Source: Kluyvera sp046569695 (GTDB lineage: Bacteria > Pseudomonadota > Gammaproteobacteria > Enterobacterales > Enterobacteriaceae). Taken from it: 64,000 nucleotides of DNA. The DNA lies in NCBI RefSeq assembly GCF_046569695.1, contig NZ_JBKHUI010000018.1, positions 1 through 64,000 of the forward strand, in the 5' to 3' direction. Positions 54,186 to 62,970 of the stretch are shown in pieces (the stretch's first letter is position 1; the number at the start of each line of letters is the position of its first letter). Below the pieces are notes generated by a model, which was given only the letters and a program-made list of their open reading frames with translations, was not told the DNA's origin and did not search any database. A program made the position numbers and the translations under genes.

Positions 54186-55016
54186 TTATTTATACAGATT
54201 TAATGCGCTGGCCATCGGGGTGACGCCAAAGCGCTGGCCGAGGGCAATCAGTTCTTGCTGGGTGATGGTCTGCTTCATGCCGCCCATCGAGTACACCTTC
54301 ACCAGCACTTCTGCCGATTTTTCGGCGGTATCGATCAGACCAAAGGTTTCGTCGAGCGTAGGGCCGCTGCCGAAGACGCCGTGGAACGGCCACAGCACCA
54401 GGGAGTGTTGCTGCATTTCGATGGCGGTTGCCTGGCCAATTTCATCGGTACCCGGCACCATCCACGGCAGAATGCCGACGCCGTCCGGGAAGACCACCAG
54501 ACACTCGGTGCTGCCTTCCCACAGTTTGCGGGTAATCAGCGCGGAGTCGTTTTCCAGTACGTAGGTCAGCGCGATCAGGTTGGTCGCGTGGCAGTGCATG
54601 ATGACGCGGTCTTTACCACCGGTCAGTTTGATACGTTCGCAGTGTGACAGGAAATGCGCCGGCAGTTCGGAGGTTGGTACGGCTTCGTGAGTCAGCCCCC
54701 ACAAAATATGGTAGCCCGCGCCGTCGCTATCGACTTTTACCACGCCGAGGTTGGCGGCCGGGTCGAGCTGCACGTTGCGGAAGAATTTGCCGGAGCCGGT
54801 GACGATAAACGGCGTGTTCGCCAGCATCGGCATCGGCTGGCTCAGGGCGATATAGCGCGGTTTAGCGTGGAAATCGGCGGTGAACGGCGCGATATCCGCG
54901 TCGTCCAGGCGCAGCGTCAGGTTGCCGCCGTTGCGTTCGTCCCAGCCTTTCAACCAGGCGTCAGAGGTGGCTTTAATCATGCCCTGGACGAACCAGGAAT
55001 CGGTAATGGTCTGCAT
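54186..55016 (-). CDS. rhaD: Rhamnulose-1-phosphate aldolase
   Basis: This class II zinc aldolase cleaves L-rhamnulose-1-phosphate to dihydroxyacetone phosphate and L-lactaldehyde. The catalytic Glu in ELPAHFLSHCE (near 117), zinc His residues in MHCHATNL (near 141-143) and the HGVFGSGP segment (near 212) are intact. I chose the ATG at 55016 because it gives MQTITDSWFVQGM as in E. coli (276 residues). The longer frame to 55127 reads through a REP element. Confidence 0.96.
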   Translation of the reverse strand: MQTITDSWFVQGMIKATSDAWLKGWDERNGGNLTLRLDDADIAPFTADFHAKPRYIALSQPMPMLANTPFIVTGSGKFFRNVQLDPAANLGVVKVDSDGAGYHILWGLTHEAVPTSELPAHFLSHCERIKLTGGKDRVIMHCHATNLIALTYVLENDSALITRKLWEGSTECLVVFPDGVGILPWMVPGTDEIGQATAIEMQQHSLVLWPFHGVFGSGPTLDETFGLIDTAEKSAEVLVKVYSMGGMKQTITQQELIALGQRFGVTPMASALNLYK

Positions 55017-55036
55017 AGTCTTGTTATCCTGTGTAC

Positions 55037-55122
55037 TTTGATGCCCGATGGCGCTGCGCTTATCGGGCCTACAATGGCTGTTGTTTCGTAGGCCGGCTAA
55101 GGCAAAGCCGCCATCCGGCAAT
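55037..55122. repeat. BIME between rhaA and rhaD
   Basis: GCCCGATGGCGCTGCGCTTATCGGGC is followed by GTAGGCCGGCTAAGGCAAAGCCGCCATCCGGC. Both are REP palindromes within the rha operon and could set mRNA segment boundaries. Confidence 0.82.
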
Positions 55123-55131
55123 CGCACTCGA

Positions 55132-56391
55132 TTATTTACGCTTATTCAGAATCTCTTTCTCGTAGCTGCGCACGCTCTCCAGCCATTGGCTGCCCGCCGG
55201 GGTATCGTTGCGCTGGCAATACATTTCCCACACCGCCTGCCACGGCAGGCATTTCTGCTCTTCCAGCAGCGCCAGACGGGCGGTGTAGTCACCGTCAACT
55301 TCCAGCTGACGCAGCTGTTCGGTTGGTTCCAGCAGCGCGCGCAGCAGGGCTTTTTTCATGTTGCGGGTACCGATAACCCACGCTGCGATACGGTTGATGG
55401 AGGCGTCGAAGAAATCGAGGCCGATGTGCACACGGTCAAACAGGTCGTGGCGGATGATTTCGCTCGCGATAGCCTGGGTTTCGTCATCCAGCAGCACCAC
55501 GTGGTCGCTGTCCCAACGTACCGGGCGGCTCACGTGCAGCAGCAGGCGCGGCACGTAGAGCATGGCGGCGGAGATTTTGTCGGAGATAACTTCGGTTGGG
55601 TGGAAGTGACCGGCATCCAGGCACAGCGCGGTCTGGCGGCTGGTGGCGTAGCCCATATAGAACTCGTTAGAGCCGACGGTGTAGCTCTCTGCGCCAATGC
55701 CGAACAGTTTGCTCTCGACGGCATCGATGTGATGCGCCGGGTCCAGTTTTTCGCTGATGACTTCATCCAGCGCGGCGGCCAGGCGCTGGCGCGGCGCTAA
55801 ACGGTCAACGGTGACGTCTTTCATGCCGTCCGGGATCCAGATGTTCATCACCGAAGGCGTACCCAGCTGTTCGCCAAAGTAGGCGGAAACGCGGCGGCTG
55901 GCCTTGCAGTGGTCAATCCAGAACTGGCGAATTTTCGGGTCGGCGTGGGACAGCGTAAAGCCGTCTGCACTCAGCGGGTGTGAGAAGCAGGATGGGTTAA
56001 AATCGAGGCCCAGCTTGTGTTTTTTCGCCCACTCAACCCAGTTTTTGAAGTGCTCAGGTTTGATCTCGTCGCGCGCCACCGGGGTGTCAGACTCCAGATA
56101 GATAGCGTGCAGGTTCAGACGTTTTGGCCCGGGGATCAGGCTCAGCGCCTGCTCCAGGTCGGCGCGCAGCTCGGTCGCGTTACGCGCTTTGCCCGGGTAG
56201 TTACCGGTCGCCTGAATGCCACCCGTTAAACTGCCTTCTGGATTTTCAAAACCCGCGACGTCATCGCCCTGCCAGCAGTGCATCGAAACCGGTAAGCGGT
56301 CCAGCTGGCGTAACGCCTCTTCGACATCGATACCTACAGCGGAATAGCGCTGTTTCGCGAGTTCCCAGGCTTGTTCAAGTTGAGTGGTCAT
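55132..56391 (-). CDS. rhaA: L-rhamnose isomerase
   Basis: RhaA converts L-rhamnose to L-rhamnulose with two divalent metals. The 419 residues equal E. coli. Metal ligands are in the VESKLFGIGAESYTVGS, DAGHFHPTE and VRWDSDHVV blocks. The ATG at 56391 follows AAGGAG and overlaps the rhaB stop by 4 bp. The alternative codon at 56397 is TTG. Confidence 0.97.
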   Translation of the reverse strand: MTTQLEQAWELAKQRYSAVGIDVEEALRQLDRLPVSMHCWQGDDVAGFENPEGSLTGGIQATGNYPGKARNATELRADLEQALSLIPGPKRLNLHAIYLESDTPVARDEIKPEHFKNWVEWAKKHKLGLDFNPSCFSHPLSADGFTLSHADPKIRQFWIDHCKASRRVSAYFGEQLGTPSVMNIWIPDGMKDVTVDRLAPRQRLAAALDEVISEKLDPAHHIDAVESKLFGIGAESYTVGSNEFYMGYATSRQTALCLDAGHFHPTEVISDKISAAMLYVPRLLLHVSRPVRWDSDHVVLLDDETQAIASEIIRHDLFDRVHIGLDFFDASINRIAAWVIGTRNMKKALLRALLEPTEQLRQLEVDGDYTARLALLEEQKCLPWQAVWEMYCQRNDTPAGSQWLESVRSYEKEILNKRK

Positions 56392-57857
56392 GCGCAAAGC
56401 TCCTTTGTCTGTCGTTGTTGCTGAAACTGCGCAACGTAGCGGGCAATTTCATGGTCTGAATTCGGGGTAAATGTGGTGAGGCCGTAGTTGCCGGTCACCA
56501 CCTTGCGGAAATCGTCGACGTTGGTGAGTTCGTCCAGCGTCATTAATTGGATGCCGATGTTGCCGAGGGTTGAGGCTTCAATCGGGCCGGCGATCACGGT
56601 GATGCCGCAGGCATCGGCGCACAGCTGGTTCAGCATCTGGTTCTGGCAACCGCCGCCAACGATATGCAGCTGGCTGAACGGTTTACCGCGCAGCTGCGCC
56701 AGCTCGTTGAGCACATCGGCGTACAGCAGCGCCAGGCTGTCGAAGATGCAGCGCGCCAGTTCGGCAGGCGTGGTCGGAACGGGCTGCGCCGTTTCGCGGC
56801 AGGCAGCCTGAATCTCGGCGCTCATGTTTTCCGGGTTGATGAAGCGGTCATCGTTCGGGTTAATCAGGTAGCGGCAGGCTGGCAGCGCTTGCGTTTCGGC
56901 AATGAGATCGGGCAGGTTGCCAACATTTTGTTCTTTCAGGACGCGCTGTAGCAGCCACAGGCCCATAATGTTTTTCAGCACCCGGTAGCGCCCTTCCGCG
57001 CCGCCTTCGTTGGTGATGTTGGCGCGCTGCGCCTGCTCGCTGGTGTACGGCGTTTTGCTCTCAAAGCCCATCAGCGACCAGGTGCCGGACGAGAGGTAGG
57101 CGGCATCGTGGCCTGCCAGCGGTGAGGCAATCACGGCGCTGGCGGTATCGTGGCTGGCGACGGCAACCACCGGGATTTTATTACCCAGCGGGCAGATCCA
57201 GTGACCGATCACATTGCCGGGGTGGGTCGGCGTACCGAACCACTCGCGCGGCGCACCGGTCCAGTTCAGCAGGTCTTCATCCCAGTTATCGCTATCGATG
57301 TTGACCAGCTGCGTGGTGGTGGCGTTGGTGTATTCCCAGTTCATGTTTCCGGTCAGACGGAAGCTAAGGTAGTCCGGGATCAACAATGCATGAGCTGCTT
57401 TGCTGACCAGCTCCGGCTGCTGTTCAACCAGCGCGCGTAGCTGATAAAGCGTGTTGAACGGCAGGAACTGAATGCCGCTGCGACGGTAGATCTCGCCTTT
57501 ACCCAACTGCTCCATTGCCATCGCCATCACGCCATCGGTGCGGCTATCGCGGTAGGCCACCGGCAGGCCGACGCGCTGGCCGTGCTGGTCCAGCAGGATG
57601 TAGTCCACGCCCCAGGTGTCGATGCCGATACTGTCGATCAGAATGCCTTCGTCGCACACTTTGTTGAGGCCGACACGAATTTCGGCTTCCAGTGCGTCGA
57701 TATCCCAGGTATCGAAACCTTCCCGCTTATGCAGGCTGTTCACGAAGCGGTGGATTTCGCGCAGTGAAAGCGAACGCTGCACGCTATCAAAGCGAGCCAG
57801 CATTACGCGTCCGCTGGAGGCGCCTAAATCGACGGCCACACAATGGCGAAAAGTCAT
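56388..57857 (-). CDS. rhaB: L-rhamnulokinase
   Basis: RhaB phosphorylates L-rhamnulose at O1. It is a FGGY-family kinase with the N-terminal phosphate loop VDLGASSGRVML (near 8-19) and catalytic Asp in ASHDTASAV (near 237). The adenosine site VGGGCQNQMLNQL lies near 402. The ATG at 57857 gives the E. coli N-terminus and its 489-residue length, and has AGGA upstream. An earlier in-frame start at 57881 is less likely. Confidence 0.97.
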   Translation of the reverse strand: MTFRHCVAVDLGASSGRVMLARFDSVQRSLSLREIHRFVNSLHKREGFDTWDIDALEAEIRVGLNKVCDEGILIDSIGIDTWGVDYILLDQHGQRVGLPVAYRDSRTDGVMAMAMEQLGKGEIYRRSGIQFLPFNTLYQLRALVEQQPELVSKAAHALLIPDYLSFRLTGNMNWEYTNATTTQLVNIDSDNWDEDLLNWTGAPREWFGTPTHPGNVIGHWICPLGNKIPVVAVASHDTASAVIASPLAGHDAAYLSSGTWSLMGFESKTPYTSEQAQRANITNEGGAEGRYRVLKNIMGLWLLQRVLKEQNVGNLPDLIAETQALPACRYLINPNDDRFINPENMSAEIQAACRETAQPVPTTPAELARCIFDSLALLYADVLNELAQLRGKPFSQLHIVGGGCQNQMLNQLCADACGITVIAGPIEASTLGNIGIQLMTLDELTNVDDFRKVVTGNYGLTTFTPNSDHEIARYVAQFQQQRQTKELCA

Positions 57858-57968
57858 GGCAAGAGTCCTTCTATGAGTCATTGCTGCTCAGTCTAGAAAA
57901 AGCGCAATGCCACAACCTTCTCGTTACTGACAGGCGAAATTCGGCGCTGGCAAGAAAGCAAAGATGAA

Positions 57969-57984
57969 CGTGAGAGAGTTCACA
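57969..57984. promoter_or_regulatory. CRP site in the rhaB-rhaS intergenic region
   Basis: CGTGAGAGAGTTCACA is a near-perfect CRP half-site pair (GTGA-N6-TCAC). It lies between the divergent rhaBAD and rhaSR promoters, where E. coli rha genes have CRP and RhaS/RhaR sites. I did not locate the RhaS and RhaR half-sites with confidence in the 292-bp region (57858-58149). Confidence 0.7.
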
Positions 57985-58149
57985 AATTCCGCCGATGAGG
58001 GGGTGTGATGCTGACCGCATTTCCCGATCTTTCCGGCTGTTTCTTGAAAAAACGACCGGCTTTGCGCGGTTTGCTGTCAAAACGTCAAGGTCAGATCCCT
58101 CATCGGATATTACTATCCTGATAACTTTTCTCATTTGTCGGGGGTCGTG

Positions 58150-58986
58150 ATGACCGTACTACATAGCGTGGATTTCTTCTCTTCAGGTAAGCTGCCCGTG
58201 GCGATTGAACCTCGACTTCCTCAGGCCGCATTTCCTGAGCATCATCATGATTTTAATGAGATTGTTATCGTCGAACACGGCACTGGTATTCATGTGTTCA
58301 ATGGTCAGCCGCATACCATTTGCGGCGGCACGGTTTGCTTCGTCCGCGACTTCGACAGACACCTTTATGAGCACACGGAAAACCTCTGTCTGACCAACGT
58401 GCTGTACCGCGCGCCGGATGCTTTCCAGTTCTTGTCAGGTCTGAATAAATTGCTGCCGCAGGAGCAGGATGGTCACTATCCTTCCCATTGGCGTGTAAAC
58501 CAGAGCACCTTGCAGCAGGTGAGAACGATTGTTGGACAGATGGAAGAGGCGAATGACAGCACCGATATGATGTCGCTGGCGAACCGCGAAATTCTGTTTA
58601 TGCAACTGCTGGTGCTGCTGCGTAAAGGCAGTCAGGAACAGGGGGCGATGGATAACGATGCTCGCCTGAACCAGCTGATGGCGTGGCTGGAAGAGCATTT
58701 CGCCGAAGAGGTGTGCTGGGAAGGAGTGGCGGAGCGTTTCTCGCTCTCTTTGCGCACGCTGCATCGCCAGCTGAAGCACTGCACCGGCCTGACGCCGCAG
58801 CGCTATCTCAACCGCCTGCGCCTGATTAAAGCCCGCCATCTGCTGCGCCACAGCGATGAGAGCGTGACCGATATTGCCTATCGCTGCGGTTTTGGCGACA
58901 GTAACCACTTTTCGACCCTGTTCCGCCGCGAATTTGACTGGTCGCCGCGCGATATTCGCCAGGGGCGGGATACCCTGCTTCAGTAA
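58150..58986 (+). CDS. rhaS: RhaS, rhamnose-responsive activator of rhaBAD
   Basis: This AraC-family protein of 278 residues has an N-terminal cupin that binds L-rhamnose (HHHDFNEIVIVEHGTG near 29-44). The C-terminal pair of helix-turn-helix motifs spans about residues 180-270 (LRTLHRQLKHCTG and DIAYRCGFGDSNHFSTLFRREF). The ATG at 58150 gives the MTVLHSVDFF start seen in E. coli. It is the first gene of rhaSR, divergent from rhaB. Confidence 0.96.
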   Translation: MTVLHSVDFFSSGKLPVAIEPRLPQAAFPEHHHDFNEIVIVEHGTGIHVFNGQPHTICGGTVCFVRDFDRHLYEHTENLCLTNVLYRAPDAFQFLSGLNKLLPQEQDGHYPSHWRVNQSTLQQVRTIVGQMEEANDSTDMMSLANREILFMQLLVLLRKGSQEQGAMDNDARLNQLMAWLEEHFAEEVCWEGVAERFSLSLRTLHRQLKHCTGLTPQRYLNRLRLIKARHLLRHSDESVTDIAYRCGFGDSNHFSTLFRREFDWSPRDIRQGRDTLLQ

Positions 58987-59057
58987 CGCGAAGAGAATCA
59001 CCGTTTTTTACCTCGAAACGGCTAATAATAGAAAGTTGTTAGTCGTGAGGTGCCAGC

Positions 59058-59909
59058 GTGCCAGGCCAGTTAATTCTTCGAAAAGCGGATTTTTTTGCTA
59101 ATCCGACGCAAGCCGTGGCGGTGGCTGACCGCTATCCGCAAAACGTCTTTGCTGAGCATACCCACGAATTCAACGAGCTGGTGCTGGTCTGGCGCGGCAA
59201 CGGCTTACACATCCTGAACGACCGTCCTTACCGCATCACCCGCGGCGATCTGTTTTATATCCGCGCGGAAGATAAACACTCCTACGCCTCGGTTAACGAT
59301 CTGGTTTTACAGAATATTATCTACTGTCCCGAGCGCTTAAAGCTCAATCTTGATTGGGTGGCCCATATTCCAGGGCTGCACGGTTCCCACTGGGCGCCAC
59401 ATTGGCGGATAGGCAGCACCGGCATGACGCAGGCGCGGCAGATAATGACCCAACTGGAGCAAGAGAGCCGCAAAGACGACGCGTTAGCCAACGAGATGTC
59501 TGAGCTGCTGTTTGCCCAGCTGGTGGTCTGCCTTAAGCGCTACCGCTATGCCACTGATAATCAGGCAGCGACACAAAGCGAAGCGCTGCTCGACAAGCTG
59601 CTGACCGTGCTGGCGGGTAGCCTGAACCGTCCTTTTGTGCTTGATACTTTCTGCGAGCAGCAGGGCTGCAGCGAGCGCACCCTGCGCCAGCAGTTCCGCA
59701 GCCAGACCGGTATGACCGTGAACCACTACCTGCGCCAGCTGCGGATTTGCCATGCGCAATATCTGCTCCAGCACACCGAGCTGCTGATTGGCGAAGTGGC
59801 GATGCGCTGTGGGTTTGAGGACAGTAACTACTTTTCAGTGGTGTTTAACCGCGAGATTGGCATGACGCCGGGGCAGTGGCGACAAAAAAGCCGAATGCCC
59901 GTCAATTAA
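59058..59909 (+). CDS. rhaR: RhaR, rhamnose-responsive activator of rhaSR
   Basis: This AraC-family paralogue of RhaS (283 residues) has an N-terminal cupin (EHTHEFNELVLVWRGNG near 33-49) and a C-terminal double HTH (GEVAMRCGFEDSNYFSVVFNRE near 248-269). The start codon is GTG at 59058, preceded by GAGGTG. It ends 158 bp before sodA. The RhaT symporter gene that follows rhaR in E. coli is absent. Confidence 0.95.
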   Translation: MPGQLILRKADFFANPTQAVAVADRYPQNVFAEHTHEFNELVLVWRGNGLHILNDRPYRITRGDLFYIRAEDKHSYASVNDLVLQNIIYCPERLKLNLDWVAHIPGLHGSHWAPHWRIGSTGMTQARQIMTQLEQESRKDDALANEMSELLFAQLVVCLKRYRYATDNQAATQSEALLDKLLTVLAGSLNRPFVLDTFCEQQGCSERTLRQQFRSQTGMTVNHYLRQLRICHAQYLLQHTELLIGEVAMRCGFEDSNYFSVVFNREIGMTPGQWRQKSRMPVN

Positions 59910-59973
59910 CCTGAATGCCGCGTGTTATCAGGAACATAACAAAATGTTATAACCTTATAAAAACTACGGCATT

Positions 59974-59992
59974 GATAATCATTTTCAATATC
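59974..59992. promoter_or_regulatory. Fur box in the sodA promoter
   Basis: GATAATCATTTTCAATATC is a 19-bp match to the Fur consensus and, as I recall it, is the same as the E. coli sodA Fur site. It supports Fur repression of sodA, in addition to expected SoxS, ArcA and FNR control that I did not map. Confidence 0.9.
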
Positions 59993-60067
59993 ATTTAATT
60001 AACTATAATGAACCAACTGATTACGCGGCGTTTACAGGTTTGCCGCCCGACAATAATGGAGATGATT

Positions 60068-60688
60068 ATGAGCTATACCCTGCCATCACTGCCTTATGCG
60101 TACGATGCCCTGGAACCGCACTTCGACAAACAGACGATGGAAATCCATCACAGCAAACACCACCAGGCTTACGTGAACAACGCTAACGCAGCGCTGGAAA
60201 GCCTGCCGGAGTTCGCTGCTCTGTCTGCTGAAGAGCTGATCGCGAAACTGGACCAACTGCCGGCTGACAAAAAAACCGTTCTGCGTAACAACGCAGGCGG
60301 CCACGCTAACCACAGCTTCTTCTGGAAAGGCCTGAAAAAAGGCACCACCCTGCAGGGTGACCTGAAAGCGGCTATCGAGCGTGACTTCGGTTCCGTTGAC
60401 AACTTCAAAGCTGAATTTGAAAAAGCAGCGGCAACTCGTTTCGGCTCCGGCTGGGCGTGGCTGGTGCTGAAAGGCGACAAACTGGCTGTGGTTTCTACTG
60501 CCAACCAGGACTCCCCGCTGATGGGTGAAGCCGTTTCCGGCGCTTCCGGTTTCCCAATTGTGGGCCTGGACGTTTGGGAACACGCTTACTACCTGAAATT
60601 CCAGAACCGCCGCCCGGACTACATCAAAGAGTTCTGGAACGTGGTAAACTGGGACGAAGCAGCAGCGCGTTTCGCCGCTAAAAAATAA
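60068..60688 (+). CDS. sodA: Manganese superoxide dismutase
   Basis: SodA dismutates superoxide in the cytoplasm. The 206 residues equal E. coli when translation starts at the ATG at 60068 (GGAGATGATT before it). An upstream frame to 60008 would cross the promoter. Metal ligands His27 (in IHHSKHH), His82 (in GHANHSFF), Asp and His in DVWEHAYYLKF (near 168-172) are present. The Gly77-type residue GGHANH agrees with the Mn form. Confidence 0.97.
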   Translation: MSYTLPSLPYAYDALEPHFDKQTMEIHHSKHHQAYVNNANAALESLPEFAALSAEELIAKLDQLPADKKTVLRNNAGGHANHSFFWKGLKKGTTLQGDLKAAIERDFGSVDNFKAEFEKAAATRFGSGWAWLVLKGDKLAVVSTANQDSPLMGEAVSGASGFPIVGLDVWEHAYYLKFQNRRPDYIKEFWNVVNWDEAAARFAAKK

Positions 60689-60708
60689 TTTGCATTGCCG
60701 GTCTGTAG

Positions 60709-60735
60709 AAGCGAGTCTGATGACTCGCTTTTTTT
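60709..60735 (+). terminator. Terminator of sodA
   Basis: GAAGCGAGTC / GACTCGCTT with a TGAT loop and a T7 run, 20 bp after the stop. Confidence 0.9.
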
Positions 60736-60757
60736 GTATCCGCCTAAGGAGCAGCAG

Positions 60758-61432
60758 ATGCATTTTCCGGTTGATGTGTTTATTGGCAAAATCCGCGACT
60801 ATGACGGCAGTCGCCCAAGCGCCATCGCGAAGGTCCAGATGGATGGCGAACTGGAACTCACCGAGCCAGGACTGTTGGGTGATGAACAGGCCGAGAAAAA
60901 AATCCACGGCGGCCCAGACCGCGCGCTGTGTCAGTTCCCCCGCGAACATTACGCCGACCTGATTCGCGACTTCCCCGAGCAGGCCTCCCTGTTTTGCCCC
61001 CCGGCGTTTGGTGAAAACCTGTCGACGGAAGGCATGACCGAGCACAACGTTTTTATCGGTGATATTTACCGCTGGGGTGAGACGTTGATCCAGGTCACCC
61101 AGCCGCGTTCTCCGTGCTTTAAGCTTAATTTCCACTTTGCTATCAGCGATATGGCATCCCTAATGCAAAACAGCGGCAAGGTCGGTTGGCTATATCGAGT
61201 GATTGCGCCGGGTAAGGTCTCCACTGACGCTCCGCTGGAACTGGTATCGCGTCTGAGCGATGTTTCGGTACATGACGCCGCCGCGATTGCCTGGCATATG
61301 CCGTTCGATGATGACCAGTATCACCGCCTGCTGAGCGCTGCGGGGTTGTCGGTTAGCTGGAGCAGAACCATGCAGAAACGTCGCCTGAGCGGCAAGATTG
61401 AAGATAACAGCAGAAGGTTATGGGGCAAGTAG
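60758..61432 (+). CDS. yiiM: YiiM, MOSC-domain protein (N-hydroxylated compound reduction)
   Basis: This MOSC-domain molybdenum-cofactor enzyme in E. coli reduces N-hydroxylated bases such as 6-hydroxylaminopurine. The 224 residues follow from the ATG at 60758, which has TAAGGAG upstream. The MOSC core shows EKKIHGGPDRALCQFPREHY (near 49-68), FGENLSTEGM near 88, and the conserved Cys of PRSPCFKLN (near 128) that binds molybdenum. Its C-terminal extension is typical of this subfamily. Confidence 0.95.
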   Translation: MHFPVDVFIGKIRDYDGSRPSAIAKVQMDGELELTEPGLLGDEQAEKKIHGGPDRALCQFPREHYADLIRDFPEQASLFCPPAFGENLSTEGMTEHNVFIGDIYRWGETLIQVTQPRSPCFKLNFHFAISDMASLMQNSGKVGWLYRVIAPGKVSTDAPLELVSRLSDVSVHDAAAIAWHMPFDDDQYHRLLSAAGLSVSWSRTMQKRRLSGKIEDNSRRLWGK

Positions 61433-61545
61433 CCCGGGCGAGGCGTTTACGCCGACCCCGGGGTCGGAGCCGATCTCAGGCTTTGTCACCGATCCCGGCT
61501 GCGCTCGGTTATTGTAGGCCTGATAAGCGTAGCGCCATCAGGCGG
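61430..61545. repeat. BIME between yiiM and cpxA
   Basis: AGCCCGGGCGAGGCGTTTACGCC, CCCGGGGTCGG and GTAGGCCTGATAAGCGTAGCGCCATCAGGC form a cluster of REP palindromes in the convergent 3' region. Confidence 0.75.
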
Positions 61546-61596
61546 TCAAAACGCACATACCCAAAAATTCGGCCTGCATATGCAGGCCGATGGTTT

Positions 61597-62970
61597 TTAA
61601 GTTCGCTTATAAAGCGGTAGCCACAGCGTGAGCCGCAACCCGCCGAGCGGGCTATCGTCAGCCTTCACCCAGCCGCGGTGCTGCTGCATGGCGCTTTCGA
61701 CAATCGCCAGCCCCAGCCCTGTCCCGCCGGATTCGCGGTCGCGCGCTTCATCGGTACGATAGAACGGACGGAAAATCTGCTCGCGATCTTCCGGGCTGAC
61801 GCCTGGGCCGTCATCGTCCACGTGAACGGTGACGCCATCTTTATCCACCGAGAAGCTCACGGCAATTTTGGTGTGCGAGTAGCGCAGCGCGTTGCGGACA
61901 ATGTTCTCCAGCGCGCTTTCCAGCGCGTTCGGGTTACCGTAAAGCGGCCACGGTCCCGGCGGATAATCGACGCTGAACGACTTGCCCATCTGTTCTGCTT
62001 CAAACGCGGCGTTGTCCAGCACGTCGCCCCATAGCTGATTGGCCTTCAGCGTTTCGCTGACCAGCGCACTTTTCTGCTGATTGCGCGACATCACCAGCAT
62101 GTCGTTGATCATGCTGTCCAGACGTTGTGCCTCGGTTTCAATGCGCTCCAGCTCTTTACTCTCGCCGCTACGACGGCGCAGCAACGCCGTGCCGAGCTGC
62201 AGACGCGTTAACGGCGTACGCAGTTCGTGAGAGATATCGGAGAGTAGTCGCTGCTGCGATGTCATCATGCGCTCAAGCGCCATCACCATCTGGTTAAAGC
62301 TGGCTCCGGCGGCGAGGAACTCCTGCGGCCCGGCCTCCAGCTCAGGATGCTGCCGCAGGTTGCCCTGGGCCACTTCATCCGCGGCGTTTTTCAGCTTACG
62401 CGCCGGTTTTGCCAGGCTCCACGCCAGCCACAGCAGCAGCGGGGCGCTGACCAGCATGGTGACGATAAGCAGCAGTAAAGGTCGGTCGAACAGCAGGTTG
62501 ATAAAGTCGGACTGTGAACTGCTTGCTGGGCGGATCAGGTATAACTGGTAGTTATCTTCCCCGTCGCGAATGGAGAAAGGCCCGACCAACTCAACGCGGC
62601 CGTACTTTTTCTTCTGCGGGTGATCGGAGTTATCAGACTGGCCGATAAAGTTACGAATGATCTGCATTTCATTGCGTTCCGCGCCGATAACGCGGCCTTC
62701 GCTGGTTACCAGCAGTAAACGCTGGCCCGGCGGTGCCCACTTATCAATTGCGCGGAACAGCCGACGCCACCACATCAAATCGTTGGGCGGATCGTTGGCT
62801 AGTTCTTCTTCAACATGCTGCTCAATCATCATGCCCTGACGCTGCTCGCTATCGAGCAGCTCGGTCATTTGACGAGAATCGAGCTTTGGCAGCATCAAAA
62901 CCAGCATCAGCACCAACGCCAGCGTTAACCAGAAGATGGCGAAGATGCGAGCGGTTAAACTTCCTATCAT
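61597..62970 (-). CDS. cpxA: CpxA, envelope-stress sensor kinase
   Basis: This inner-membrane histidine kinase phosphorylates CpxR on envelope stress and acts as a phosphatase otherwise. The 457 residues equal E. coli. It has a TM helix (8-28), a periplasmic sensor, a second TM (near 165-185) and HAMP. The catalytic His lies in DISHELRTPLTRL (near 248), and the N and G boxes (NIVRNALRY, DDDGPGV, GGTGLGLAI) complete the kinase. It overlaps cpxR by 4 bp. Confidence 0.97.
   Translation of the reverse strand: MIGSLTARIFAIFWLTLALVLMLVLMLPKLDSRQMTELLDSEQRQGMMIEQHVEEELANDPPNDLMWWRRLFRAIDKWAPPGQRLLLVTSEGRVIGAERNEMQIIRNFIGQSDNSDHPQKKKYGRVELVGPFSIRDGEDNYQLYLIRPASSSQSDFINLLFDRPLLLLIVTMLVSAPLLLWLAWSLAKPARKLKNAADEVAQGNLRQHPELEAGPQEFLAAGASFNQMVMALERMMTSQQRLLSDISHELRTPLTRLQLGTALLRRRSGESKELERIETEAQRLDSMINDMLVMSRNQQKSALVSETLKANQLWGDVLDNAAFEAEQMGKSFSVDYPPGPWPLYGNPNALESALENIVRNALRYSHTKIAVSFSVDKDGVTVHVDDDGPGVSPEDREQIFRPFYRTDEARDRESGGTGLGLAIVESAMQQHRGWVKADDSPLGGLRLTLWLPLYKRT

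Noticed and set aside
55017..55127. A longer RhaD with 37 extra N-terminal residues
   Set aside because: The extension is translated from a REP palindrome and is absent from the family. The inner ATG matches E. coli.
60008..60067. A longer SodA starting at 60008
   Set aside because: It would cover the region just after the Fur box and adds residues unknown in SodA. The ATG at 60068 gives the exact E. coli length.
60086..61135. A 349-codon minus-strand frame across sodA and yiiM
   Set aside because: It runs antisense through two conserved genes and across the sodA terminator. No domain is recognisable.
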